Assembly (NCBI GenBank): GCA_949752745.1
Contig: OX457026.1
Span: forward strand, 37,676,723 to 37,740,722
Length of the DNA stretch: 64,000 nucleotides
Direction of reading: 5' to 3'
Source: Protula sp. h YS-2021
Taxonomy: Eukaryota; Annelida; Polychaeta; Sabellida; Serpulidae
Every line of letters begins with the position of its first letter. Position 1 is the first letter of the stretch. A program made the translations under genes and the position numbers. The notes beneath the pieces are model-generated. The model made no database searches and was not told the origin of the DNA. It saw only the letters and a program-made list of their open reading frames with translations. Below, one piece after another: positions 1-11,476 of this stretch.

Positions 1-1300
1 CTACAAATGTGAATAGCTTACTGGTGCTTTAAATAAAACCGCTACATTCAACGAAATCCACTACAAAATAGTAATCGAGCTCTTCTTCTCCCTTCTCATG
101 CCCTACAAGAAATCCACTACATTAGATCAAATCCGCTACAAATTTCAAAAAGTTACACGTTCTTCAAATAAAGTCGCTACATTCAACGAAATCCACTACA
201 AAATAGAAATCAACCTCTTCTCTCTTCTCATGCCCTGCAGGAAATCCACTACATTTGATCAAAACCGCTACAAATGTGAATAACTTACTGGTGCTTTAAA
301 TAAAACCGCTACATTCAACGAAATCCACTACAAAATAGTAATCGAGCTCTTCTTCTCCCTTCTCATGCCCTACAAGAAATCCACTACATTTGATCAAATC
401 CGCTACAAATTTCAAAAAGTTACACGTTCTTCAAATAAAGTCGCTACATTCAACGAAATCCACTACAAAATAGAAATCAACCTCTTCTCTCTTCTCATGC
501 CCTGCAGGAAATCCACTACATTTGATCAAAACCGCTACAAATGAGAAATAATTTACTCGTACTTTGAAATAAAGTCGCTATATTCAAGAAAATCATAATT
601 AAACTCCTCGGGTAACATCTCATGCCCTACAAGAAATCCACTACATTTGATCAAAACCGCTACAAATTTCAAAAAGTTACACGTTCTTCAAATAAAGTCG
701 CTACATTCAACGAAATCCACTACAAAATAGAAATCAACCTCTTCTCCCTTCTCAAGCCCTACAGGAAATCCACTACATTTGATGAAAACCGCTACAAATG
801 TGAGTAACTTACTGGTACTTTAAATAAAACCGCTACACTCAACGAAATCCTCTAGAAAATCAACCTCTTCTCCCTTCTCATGCCCTGCAAGAAATCCACT
901 TCATTTGACCAATACCGCTACAAATTTCAAACAGTTACAGGTGCTTAAAATAAAGATGCAACTAACTTACTGGTACTTAAAATAAAGTATCTTCATTCAA
1001 CAAAATCCACTACAAAATAGAAATCGAACTCTTCTCCCTTCTCATGCTCTACATAAATCCACTAAATTTGATCAAAATCGCCACAAATTTCAAAAAGTTA
1101 CAGAAGGTTAAAATGAAACAGAAACATTCAACGAAATCGACCAGAACATCATAATCTAGATCTTCAGCTAAGTTCTGTTCCTTCCATGTAATTCACTGCA
1201 GTTGATCAAAACCACTGAAAATTTCATTGAATTACTGGTGCTTAAAAGAAAACCGCTACATTAAACGAATTCCACTACAACACTAGAAACGAGATCATCG
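1..1300. repeat. ~133-bp tandem satellite, decaying rightwards
   Basis: The motif CAACGAAATCCACTACAAA recurs at about 49, 184, 316, 451 and 709, with degraded forms near 840, 997 and 1117. The spacing is 132-135 bp. Neighbouring monomers alternate in type (one containing GGTGCTTTAAATAAA, the other CACGTTCTTCAAATAAA), so the clean part has a two-monomer higher-order unit of ~267 bp. The array runs off the left edge and fades by ~1.3 kb. Short open frames in it are repeat artefacts, not genes. Confidence 0.9.
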
Positions 1301-4300
1301 AAATTGACATCTTGGATGACAGAAATCTACTGTAAAATAATGATCTAATTCTTGGTATACTATTCCAGTTACTAATTTTTTTTCAGAAGTTAAAGGAAAT
1401 TAAAGCCGCTAACTCCATTTGATGTCTTGCGTGAAAACGGTGCACGTCACTAGTTTCTTATGCCTTGAATGAATTCGCTACAGACAAACTATCATTTCAA
1501 ATTAAAAATGTAGCTCTTTAGCTCCTCTCCTCGGCTCTTTGCATGTTATCACTTCCCTTTTAATAAGCATGCTCAATCCACATCATTATTTTTCAGAACT
1601 TTAGCATACTAAAATTTTCCATCAACATTACAAATCAGATGATGTCTATATAACGAGGCTGGTTACACAGCATCGTAACTCTAGGGAATTTATATTTAAT
1701 AACTTTGAAGGAAACATTTACAAAAGAGCGTACCGATCAACCGTTTGTTTCTATTGCCGTGCTGCTACCAGAGAGTGCCAGTTCCCTGCATAAGAAATCG
1801 TTATGCACGCACCCCGTGGGAGTCGAACCCACCACAGCAAACAGCGATCTCACAATACGATATCACGCCACGCTCAAACGCAGACTTATGAAAAATATTT
1901 CAGATAGACTGAGTCTCTCTGTAGTGATAATGTTTTATTTTACATGTAGCTAAACTGTGCAGAACTGCTGACTTATGTAAAAACGGCACACAAGCACAAC
2001 GTCGCAGTAATTCGCTGCGTCACACGCAGATAGAACTGTTAAGCAGTGTCACACAACAAGCAGACTTTTAAACCGTCCTATTTAATATTTGGACAACTCG
2101 CCCAATTACCAACTCAGTCCATGGCCAAAGACGACTCGGCCTAACACGGCTCGTTCAAAACTACCAACTTAACCCAAGACGTTTTTACCGAAATTGTTTT
2201 CCAAACAGGAGTTGTTGGGGTGCCTTTTATGGAAGAAGTGTTAGTACATTTTCCATTGTCCATGATGCATGTGTTAGGTAAGCAAACAACTTCTAACTGT
2301 GAATGACATGAGATTATTACACATAAATTAAAAAAAAATTAAAATAAACTTTTTATCGGGGGTCTGGACAAGTCGGCACTGAATGAGTCGGCAACACACA
2401 TTGCCGATACTTTTTGGGTAAGTTGGCTTTTAAATCCAGCACCAAACATTAAATATTTGTACACACCATTTTAATTGTTGACAAAAATTCTTACGGTTCC
2501 CATCACAATTTTATAATCTCGGCACCCAAAACCTCAGGTTTTATTGCAATTAAATGCAACTCTTTCTCATAATAATAACAGGATTGTTTTTTTATAAAAA
2601 AAATTATAATTAAATTATAATGTACTCTATGATTTTAAGATGAAAGATGCTTTGTTCACAACTACGACAGAATTCTTTTGACACATTTATGCGCCTTGTC
2701 ATCATGAGATCACAGGTTTGATTGCACATCAAGGAAGCTCAAGTGCCAACTTTGATTCAAATGGATAGTAATAATTGACCTGAACGTGAACGAACTGCGG
2801 ATGAATTGCAATCTGTGCCAGGGTACACCAACACCTGCACAACATTATTTTAAGAACCAAGTGTTAAGAGTGGAAAAATTTTAAAGAACCAAGTGTAAAT
2901 ATTATTAAAGTGTCATGTTTGCCGTGTAAAATGACCCATTATCACCATAACACATTAATTGTACGGCGATTTGTATTTGTATCCGCACCATAAACCGTAG
3001 AATGGTGTTAAATGGATATTGTAATACTTGATCTATGTGAGATGCAGACTGCTTTCGATAATGAAAAACAAATCATTGCTTTTCCTTCGCTTATCTGTGC
3101 ACATGAGCTTCGGTGGGGGTGGGAGAGGATCAATAGCAGTCGGCAGCAGGTTTCGACAGTACCAGCGGCAGTGTTAGTAGCTGCAACTACTAGAGTGTTT
3201 GCCAAGAATGTCTCTAATCCGTGTGCTTGCAAAACGAAGAGGTTGCATAAAAACACCATGTGAGCGCCTTCGGAATTTGAAGTCAATTTTTCTTGGGTGG
3301 GGGAGGGTGGAGATGGATAGATATGTTGAAGCTAACTAATAAAAATTTTACACATCTGAACAAACACAGGTCGACAGCACGCAGTAGAAAGGATGGATTT
3401 GGAGCAAGTGTGGCAGCGTAGCAGGCGGCGTATCTACAACACGGGGAAGGTACAGGGAATAAATTTTGGGGTTAATATAAAGCAAAAACTGTGTAAGACT
3501 GTACGGCGGAACCGCTACCCCAAAAACGAAACAAGACATGTACCGTGTTCCAGCTTTCCTAATTCAATGAAACCTTACCGATATACAAAGATATGTTTTT
3601 TCTGTCCTGATCAAATAACCCTGCAAGACTCAGAAAAAAGGTGCGCGATCAAGGCAAGTTAACAAAGAGGCCCGGACAAAACGGTGCAAATCAAGGTTGC
3701 GGACGGACACGAGGCGTTTCTATACATCCCACACCCCCTCCCCCCTCCCCCCTCCCCACCCACGGTAGTGCGACAGGGGATAAAAAGAGATGAAACCGGA
3801 TTAATCAGTGTTGGTTTGAGTGCCAATATGTGATGTCGTCACAAATGGCCTTCTCAATATTCTTTAATACCTGCCGTTCATGACCTACGGCTAAAAAATT
3901 CAGTGGTCACTGTTCTGCTGAGCACTAGTTTATTTCACTACACGTGATCACTTTTGAAAGTGCAAGAAACAGTGCATTTAATTCATGTATTTCCTTCACA
4001 TTCAGTCATCACAAACAGATATTGGTTTATTGGTTATTCGGTAAAATGGGGTGGCCTTTGCAGGCCAGGACGCTGCTTGTTTTCGATCTGACCGTGTGAT
4101 GCCGCAAGGAATAAGCGGAATGAATTCAATGAATCTGTACCAGCCAAAACGTTCCGATATCACAAGTAATGTTCTTGTCTGCCAGTCCTCCTTTCATCCT
4201 AAAATATCTTCAAGTTGCAAAGCGAGACCAGAATATGGCCCATAACGGTACAGCAGGTCGCATACACTCATCACACGCACAACTCCTTGCTCTGCATAGT

Positions 4301-4429
4301 CGTTTCTCAAGTAGAAGCTCATGTTTGCGGCTACTACTTTGATGTTATATTGCTCTTAAGTGCTTATATACTTAGTCAAATGAATCTGAGTATACAGGGC
4401 TTGCATGCTTTAACCAGTTACATTGCTTG
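1301..4429. other. Intergenic, no recognisable gene
   Basis: I see only short ORFs with no recognisable protein character. There are scattered motifs of the type GGACAACTCGCCC (near 2090) and GGACAAGTCGGC (near 2370), probably debris of a transposon. A C-rich run lies at ~3729-3760. Confidence 0.6.
1812..1880 (-). other. tRNA-like fragment (B-box), probably SINE debris
   Basis: On the minus strand, 1834-1815 reads GTGGTGGGTTCGACTCCCAC. This contains a tRNA T-loop / pol III B-box core (GGTTCGACTCC) with a plausible T-stem. I could not build a convincing D-arm, anticodon arm or acceptor stem upstream, so it is not called as a tRNA gene. Confidence 0.3.
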
Positions 4430-4489
4430 ATTTTAAATGCAGCTAAACCTCCAACCAATCCGCATGCTTCTCACATCTCAGCAGTGAAT

Positions 4490-4835
4490 GGGGGCGGGCT
4501 GATGAGCTACAGCTTGTGCAGGAGCAGATGCGCAAAGCAAATAAAGTTTCCCAATCAGTCACTGAAAACACAGTTGATGCTAGTTATCATCGGAGTTTTT
4601 ATCAGGATACTAGGTTTTTATTTGAGGATATTGGTACTTAATCTGTCTAGAGCATAATTATAGCGAAAGCACCGCTATTTCGTGAAGTTAACGGGATAAC
4701 CGAGGTCAAAAGGAAGGGAAGTTATGTAGAGGGATTAAACTTCACTGTAGAAATTGTGCGAAATGTTGTGAGATCAACAGAAGCAGCAGGACCAGTGATA
4801 AATATGAGGAAACCAAATAAAAACACAAAGTAAGT
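4490..4835 (+). pseudogene. Protein-like fragment upstream of the ATPase-PHD gene
   Basis: Two adjoining stretches look like old exon sequence. The first, 4497-4640, reads as a helical peptide beginning ADELQLVQEQMRKANK and ends at a TAA. The second, about 4661-4828, reads IIAKAPLFREVNGITEVKRK... and runs to a good donor (AAA|GTAAGT) at ~4829. I do not recognise a family. The orientation and position fit a 5' part of the ATPase-PHD gene that starts before 5.6 kb, but chance cannot be excluded. Confidence 0.25.
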
Positions 4836-5068
4836 TTAATATTTGTCATTTACATTCGGGGTCGAGTTACTTGGTCGCAGAAAATTATGACATTTCTCTC
4901 TTGTTATTTTTTTCATTTACTTCTAATTTTAAATTATTTTTTCATCTATCCAATTTGTATGATGTCATCGAACTTGCTCATATAACCTCGTGCAAAGGCT
5001 GCGAGAGGAAATATTTTTTTTCTTCTTTTTTTAAGTAACGGTTGACTAATGCAAGTCTTTTTACTTGT

Positions 5069-5502
5069 TCGGGTCGGTGTAGGTCATTTGCTCACCGGCA
5101 TGTTGTAAAAACGGTCGTTTGCTCACCGGCATGGTGTAAAAACGGTCGTTTGCTCACCACCTAAATTTTATTGCTCTTGAGTTTAGTCATTTACTAAAAT
5201 TAATTTCGCTGCTAAAACCATTTATTTCATATTTTTTCACTAAATTTATCGTTGCACAGAAAGATCCTATTACAGTTATCTCAATTGGGTTGTATTTCTT
5301 ATGCAAGAGAGCAATCGTTTGCATGTTTTGTCTAAAAACTGAACAGCCGATGTTCTAAGATATAAAATCGGAGTTCAGTTATTGATATCGTTCGGAAAAA
5401 GTTGAAGATAATGTCAAAAAAAAAAAAAACGAAATGAAATTTTGGTGGTGAGCAAACAGGCGTTTCTTCGCTGAGGTGGTGAACAAACGACCGGTGACCC
5501 GA
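5069..5502. mobile_element. MITE-like element with imperfect TIRs
   Basis: The left end TCGGGTCGGTG...TTTGCTCACC and the right end, reverse-complemented, TCGGGTCACCGGTCGTTTGTT are imperfect terminal inverted repeats of ~28 bp. The subterminal motif CGGTCGTTTGCTCACC repeats twice on the left. The element is 434 bp and non-coding, with no clear target-site duplication. A related end sequence occurs near 59184. Confidence 0.6.
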
Positions 5503-7027
5503 TCCCTGTTCAGGTTCACTGGTGTTGGTGAGGACTGGCCACTCTAGTTTTGTTTATTTTTGAAACTTTTACAATGAGTTATGATTGGAACGAAGCTTTT
5601 CTATCAGTGTTAAGAAAACAGCAAATGGTTATTGGAGAATTCTTGGTTTAGTCAGAGACATTTGTTTTTGTTTATTCAAACACGAAACTAAAAAGGTGCC
5701 GAATTGAACTGTATGATGTGAACATGAACTCATGGTGTGTTTGCACTGGTCTTCACTGTGAAATACCATACATCAGTACTCCCGTTAAAATGGTTTCTAG
5801 CGTTTATGAAACGCTAAAATTAAACGATGTCGTTTCTTTTTTTCTTTTCTGGTATTCGTAGGACTGGGCGACTCCTTGCAAAAACACTCTGTCAAAAAGA
5901 CAGATTGCAAGGCAATCTCATAAACACGTTCAAAGTATGTGGTCTAATTGTGTCACTCAGCAACAGCGAGCTCGACAAATTTTGGAGTGAGAAGTTTGCC
6001 ACATATTATTCCGAGTACAACACACGATTTGGGTAAGGACAATTTCTCAAGAAATATATGGTACAGGCAAATTGTCAAACCAGGCATTCAAAAGTTAATC
6101 AGCCCTTTCTGGTAAACTACCTAGTAAATACAATTTCAGGCAAATATCAAGCTTTGGAGCCTTGAAACCAGGCAATTTAACTGTAAGGAAACGGTATTCG
6201 TAGCATTGCTTAATTCAGCAGACTTTATACCTGTGAAAACTTAAATGTAAGCACCTGTTATACATCATAAATTAATGAGGCAAAATAAAGCACAGTGAAC
6301 TTGTTAGATAGACAATCAACCCTTTTTATTATCTCTTGGAAGAGGAGAAAGCTCCCCCAAAACAAAGCTGTTAATTTCTCGCGTTTAACAGGTTTGTACA
6401 TGATGGTATGGAAAGGTGTTACTTTCTCGCGTATAACAGGTTTGCACATGATGATCTGGAGAGCACAGGTCGCGTTGGGTGGTATGGCAAAACCTACATC
6501 CTTAACATCAACTTACAACTGACGAGAAAGGGTAAAGCAATTCCACCGGAAGAGCAATAGTAAGTTAATGTTGGCATATCGAGGAGCAGCTATTGAACAG
6601 TGCTACATTTTATGACGTGACTGATACTTTTGTTGCTAAACTACAAGCCTGGTATCTGCCAATACCTGTTTTAACAGCAATCTGTAAATGAGACGAATAA
6701 AACTTTGACTAGACATTTTTATTACAAATGCACAAACTCAAATATATTACAGCTGGTACCTATCACCAGAACTTGTCGGAACATTCCTGTTTCGATACAC
6801 CAAGAAGTTCAGGGAGCAGAGCCCATTATCGATTTGTATGAAGCATTGCGACGATGCCTGCCACCACCTGCATTCCTTAGTGCTATACTGTTGGGTGGTG
6901 CGTTGACATTTATTTATGAGTATTTATGAGGCAGGAAAGGACTAGAGTAAACCTTGATCGTTAACATTAAAAAATGAAACAGTAAATAATAAATAAAATA
7001 AAACAGCGGAAAGGGCTGAAGTAACTT

Positions 7028-7065
7028 GTAATGTATAACACAGTTTGTACTGTGTTATACATTAC
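7028..7065. other. Perfect 16-bp inverted repeat (hairpin)
   Basis: GTAATGTATAACACAG (7028-7043) and its exact reverse complement (7050-7065) flank a 6-base loop, TTTGTA. It lies in an intron of the ATPase-PHD pseudogene. Its function is unknown; it could be a palindromic insertion scar. Confidence 0.8.
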
Positions 7066-8249
7066 TGGCCTTTGATAACGAAATTAAAAATGCCCTTTTT
7101 GACAAAAGCCGAGTTACCCTAATGTTATAAAGTAACACATAGTTCTTCTTTTTCTCTTTTTTAACTTGGGATGGGAAGGATGAAAAGGAAGTCTTAGAGT
7201 TAATTTGTCTACTTAATGATTAATGTTCCGTTCAGCGGCAATGGTAAGCAAGAGTACTTGGAAACTGCCATTTCTGTAAAAATGTAATTATATAATTCCA
7301 CAGGACACGCTCTAGCAGCCCTCCACTACAATGCTCTGAAGAAGCGTTACCACCAAACTGCTGTCCTGGTGTTATGCGGGCAGCCGAATACGTACAAGAC
7401 GCTTCTGAGCAAAGTAAGTATGTTGACGCCATAGTAGTAATAGTTTAAGTTGTCACAGTCACTTTTGTACATGTTTTAAACTTTTATTTAATTATTTCCA
7501 ACAGGTCTGCTTATCTCTAATTGGGAATCGTGACAGCGGTATATGCACGGAATTGACCGTAGCGAGAAGTACAGAGCTTCTTGGTGCGAGTCCTTTTATG
7601 TGTTCAATGACCCGATGAACACAGAAGTATTAGCTATGCTTATTTCTAAGGTAACTTCTACTGCCCATAATCCATTTAATTGTTATAATATTTTCAAAAA
7701 GAGAAAAAAATTTATTAAGTGCTTTAATTAGTGACTGTCAACAAATCAATGTACACTGGTGAAGCTGCTCTATGTTGTGCCCTTTTCATGTCCAACGATC
7801 TCGTGAATTAATATGTTTCTTTTTAAGTTAACCATGTTTCGTATAAATATTTGAAACAATTTTTAGGTACGTCATCTTTGCTGACAACTACCAAAGCAAT
7901 GAGAATTGGCATGGAGTTGCATGTGCCGCTTTCTCCCGTAATAAAAAAATATCTTTGCAGACTTTCGAGGACGGGAAGACTTCAAACTGCACAAAGGAAA
8001 CAGTAACAAACACCGCGCCGCTTGTCACCTGTAACGGTTTTTTGCTGAAGCCGTTACAAGCCCACGGCATGAGAGAACTAAGCAGAATTTGTGTCTTGCC
8101 CCTGACGGTTGAAGCAGAAAGAAACCTACCACCAAATTTAGATGCGCTCATGAAAAGGGATAGGAATCCTTCAACGTCTGGGGCGGAAACTGAACTCTCT
8201 CCCTGTGGAAGACGCTTATCAAGAAATTCGACGACAGTTACCAGAAGGG

Positions 8250-8757
8250 GAATCGGGTCAAAGGCTCGCTATGTCTCACAGCATCCTACTTTCCCTTAGA
8301 AATTTGGTAATTAGAGCTCTGCCGGTATACATTCGAAATATAGGGGTTTCCCATCACACTCATACATAATGCAATATGTTGCTTTTCTTCTCTTATTTCA
8401 GTTTGTTGGAAAACTGAAGTTAGGCGTCACCATGGCAGATTTACTCTCTTTTTTTAAGAAACGATCTTACCTTGTGGTACAATGGCTCATCAGATTCCAA
8501 GTCGGGAATCGGGCCAAAAGCTCGCTATGTCGTATGACATCCTAGTTTCGCTGGGAAATTTGGTAAACAGAGCTCTGTCGGTATACAATCGCAATATAGG
8601 GGTTTTCCATCACTCGTACATACTGCAATGTGTTGCTTTTCTTCTTTTATTTCGGTTTGCTGGAAAACTGAAGCTAGGGGTCACAATGGCAGACTTGCTC
8701 TCTTTTTTTGAAGAAACTGTCTTGCCATGTGGTGTAATGGCTCACCAGATTCCGATG
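8250..8757 (+). repeat. Tandem ~256-bp exon-intron-exon duplication
   Basis: Two copies start at GAATCGGG (8250 and 8506). Each holds the end of one exon (LAMS...NL, donor GTAA), a short intron and the start of the next exon (GKLKLGVTMADLLSFF). Copy 1 keeps a TTTCAG acceptor but has lost one base in its second exon. Copy 2 keeps the reading frame through to LGAE and the GTAAG donor at ~8823, but its acceptor reads TTTCGG, with the AG lost. Confidence 0.85.
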
Positions 8758-11155
8758 GAGAATGCGCACGAGAGCAACGCTTTCAACATGATTGAGCAAG
8801 CAATCACAGTCCTGGGAGCTGAGGTAAGAACATGGTTTCAACATATTCGAACTTAAAGCTAGCCATCTGTGATGCGACGAAAAATCTTAGAAAACCAAAA
8901 GGAGTGTAGTTAAAGTTACGGACCAGTTGGCGTATCAGTGGATGATAGGAAAGGAATTTTGACACCTGACTTGTTTTCCAGATAAGCAACTATATGAAGT
9001 TGTGCCGCCACCGTTTCAAAGGTGCAGATGTCAAACAGGACTCGTGGACACGATGTCCAGCAGACAAACGCAAAATGTATTTGACGGCAAGGTTATAAAG
9101 TATGTGTCAGTCAAGCTGTGCCATCCGATAAATAGTTATTGAAATGTCAATATTTAGCAGAAATAGACCTAGTAGCAGTCACAACAAAGTATGACCGGCT
9201 AGAACATCTTGACCATTACGCGAAAACTTGCATTTCTGTTTAATATTATCTCCACGGTTACTGGAAATGTAACTATGTCCAGTATAATACGACTTAACTG
9301 CTCGCACCTATTTTGGAAACAGGAAGGAGTTGCGGCTGCTAGGAGTAGATGTGAGCAGCAGCATTCGCTTCAGAAAACAAGTCGTCAATGCAAGCTGCAT
9401 CCCGACAGCATTCATGCCTGAGGAACTAGTAACAAAGATTCGAGAAGGTGTGTAGTATCTGCATAAGCCTTACACAGAGAAATCAAGTCTGTGACGATTA
9501 AACACTAAGTGAGTTATGTTTAATGTTTGCAGTTCTCGCAAAGCAGGATGACGATAATGGTGCTATAAGGTGTGACACCGAAGGAGACGTCACCGCAATT
9601 CAAACAACTCACAGAAAAGAATCCAGACGCAAGAAGGCGATCCGTGAAATAGAAGGTAATGACATGCAAGACTTACTAAAATATCCGGTAATCCATGCGG
9701 TTATTTGTCAGGCAAACGTCATACTTCAGATAATATGTATTTTCTTAACATTCATTGTATTAAGCATGTTTGTTTAGGCAATACAACATGGAACGATAAT
9801 ATACTCAGTGACTTGCGTTTCTGTTTGAAGCTCGCGAAAAGGAAGACGACAACAGTGACAAGCCGTGTAGTGATGCCGATGCCGTAAACGTCACGGCGAA
9901 CAGTGAACAGTCAACGAAACCCCAGGCGACATGCGAGATTGAAGGTGATGACGTTTAACACATAACGGAACTGTCTGGCAAACGCTACGATTACATTTCC
10001 TACTTAAAATGTTGTATTTAGTATAAAAGCTAGATATAATGATCACTATGAGGACTGTTTGTAAGACATGCATATAACATGTCACGAGCATTAGTTTATG
10101 GTCATTTCATAATTGAATGTTGTTAATCAGCAGGTCATGAAAAGCAGAACGCCAGTACAACCGTAAGAAGAAACGAAGATGACGTATCGCCGAACTCACA
10201 AGGTTGGTTTTGGATGCGGACGCACTGCTTAATTCTTAGACACACGGGCGTCAATTCTGGTTTAGTATTTGACTCGGGGGTGGGGGCTGAGAAACATGAA
10301 CTTTTTTCGAAACATGTCATATAATCTACTTTTGTACCAGAATCTTAGCATATCATTTTACACATGCGGTAATGTTGCCCTCTACATCACTTTCATATTT
10401 GTTAACAGGAGCGATAGAAACATCAGGCACAGTCTTTGCAACGCTAGTCACGTCACAGTCTGTGGCTGACACGGTATTATCAACTCGCCGAAGAGTTACC
10501 AAGAAGGTGGATAAAGCTGATTGCTGCTGTACATGTGCAACCGACAGGCATGGACAATGGATTCAATGTTCACGATGCCTCAATTGGCATCACACTTCGT
10601 GTGTTGGCATAGACAGCGAGGAAGTCAAGAAATTCGAAGGCCGGGCGCGTTGGTACTGTGAGAAATGTCGTCCATCAGGAAGCAAATGAACCAAAAGGAC
10701 TTTTGAAAAAGCACATTGAAAAGCGATATGTGAGCCTGTGGCACGTTTTTTGTGTGTATTTACTCTCCGAGAATGCCAGGAACTATTTTACGTGTTTTGG
10801 TTGCCATTTCATCTTGGACTTTCTCGTAAACTAAAAAGTAATTTCTTCGTGGGATAAGAGTTCGCAAGTGTTTAAAAAATAACATGCTGTGCATTCTTCA
10901 AGATTTTAAGGAAAATGTATTTATAACAAGTAACAGATGCTCGATTTTATGTAAGGTGCCGCTTTTATATTTCTTTTACACTTGAAAAACAACAATGAGC
11001 GCAAAAGACCTTTTTCGTGGATTGACGCTTCGCGAAGAAATATGGTGAAAGCAGCATATCATCTTTGAGCAGAAACCTAGTATTTCTGATATGCAAAACA
11101 ATTGTTAATTTCCCTTAAGATACTTCTTTTAAACCTCAAACTTATGGTAACGCAG

Positions 11156-11223
11156 AATAAAATAGAGACACATTAGAAAAATACAAAGCATTTATTTAAG
11201 AAATTGTGATAGCGAGGTTTATT
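11156..11223. promoter_or_regulatory. Convergent poly(A) signals between the two element genes
   Basis: AATAAA on the plus strand at 11156-11161 lies 467 bp beyond the ATPase-PHD stop. AATAAA on the minus strand lies at 11196-11191 and again at 11223-11218, 250-290 bp beyond the KDZ stop. They are the nearest canonical signals seen for either gene. Use is inferred, not shown. Confidence 0.35.
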
Positions 11224-11476
11224 TTGCGATGGTTATACTGTGGTTTTTCTCTGACATCTATATGTCGTTTGCGCATCTAATTTGCGAATTTTATTTTTTT
11301 CATATGTATAATATTCGACATATGTTTCACACAATAGTTCCATTACATAAACACGGTGAAGGCAATTTGGTAAACCAACTGCTGTGTAAAGTGGAATAAA
11401 CGTGGAAGAATGCTTGAGAGGTACATGTAATGGCATAATGAAAGTAAAGTTAAGGGGTTTTGACTGAACAGTTCGT

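Larger units (their letters stand above)
5574..10689 (+). pseudogene. Decayed P-loop ATPase-like protein with C-terminal PHD finger
   Basis: This is a multi-exon gene. The N-terminal half is decayed and the C-terminal half is clean. The exon at 7304-7413 carries ...VLVLCGQPNTYKTLL, a Walker A-like loop in which the Gly before Lys is Tyr. The exon at 7505-7650 gives SLIGNRDSG... and, after a one-base frameshift, VFNDPMNTEVLAMLISK, which may be a Walker B-like segment. 7863-8299 contains NTAPLVTCNGF and MRELSRICVLPL, resembling an AAA+/SF3-type sensor Asn and an Arg. Exons 8982-9091, 9323-9447, 9533-9655, 9831-9944, 10134-10202 and 10409-10689 join in consistent phase without stops. The last ends in a Cys4-His-Cys3 PHD finger (10528-10674; CSRCLNWHHTSC, then WYCEKC) and TGA. 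PHD fingers commonly bind histone H3 tails. The ATPase assignment rests on motif pattern only. The gene converges on the KDZ transposase and may be an accessory gene of the same element. Confidence 0.68.

Noticed and set aside
2090..2425. Miniature element with GGACAACTCG/GGACAAGTCGG ends
   Set aside because: The two similar motifs are in direct, not inverted, orientation and no boundaries can be set.
3008..3662. Overlapping 83-92 codon ORFs
   Set aside because: No recognisable motif, both strands open, no splice context; likely chance.
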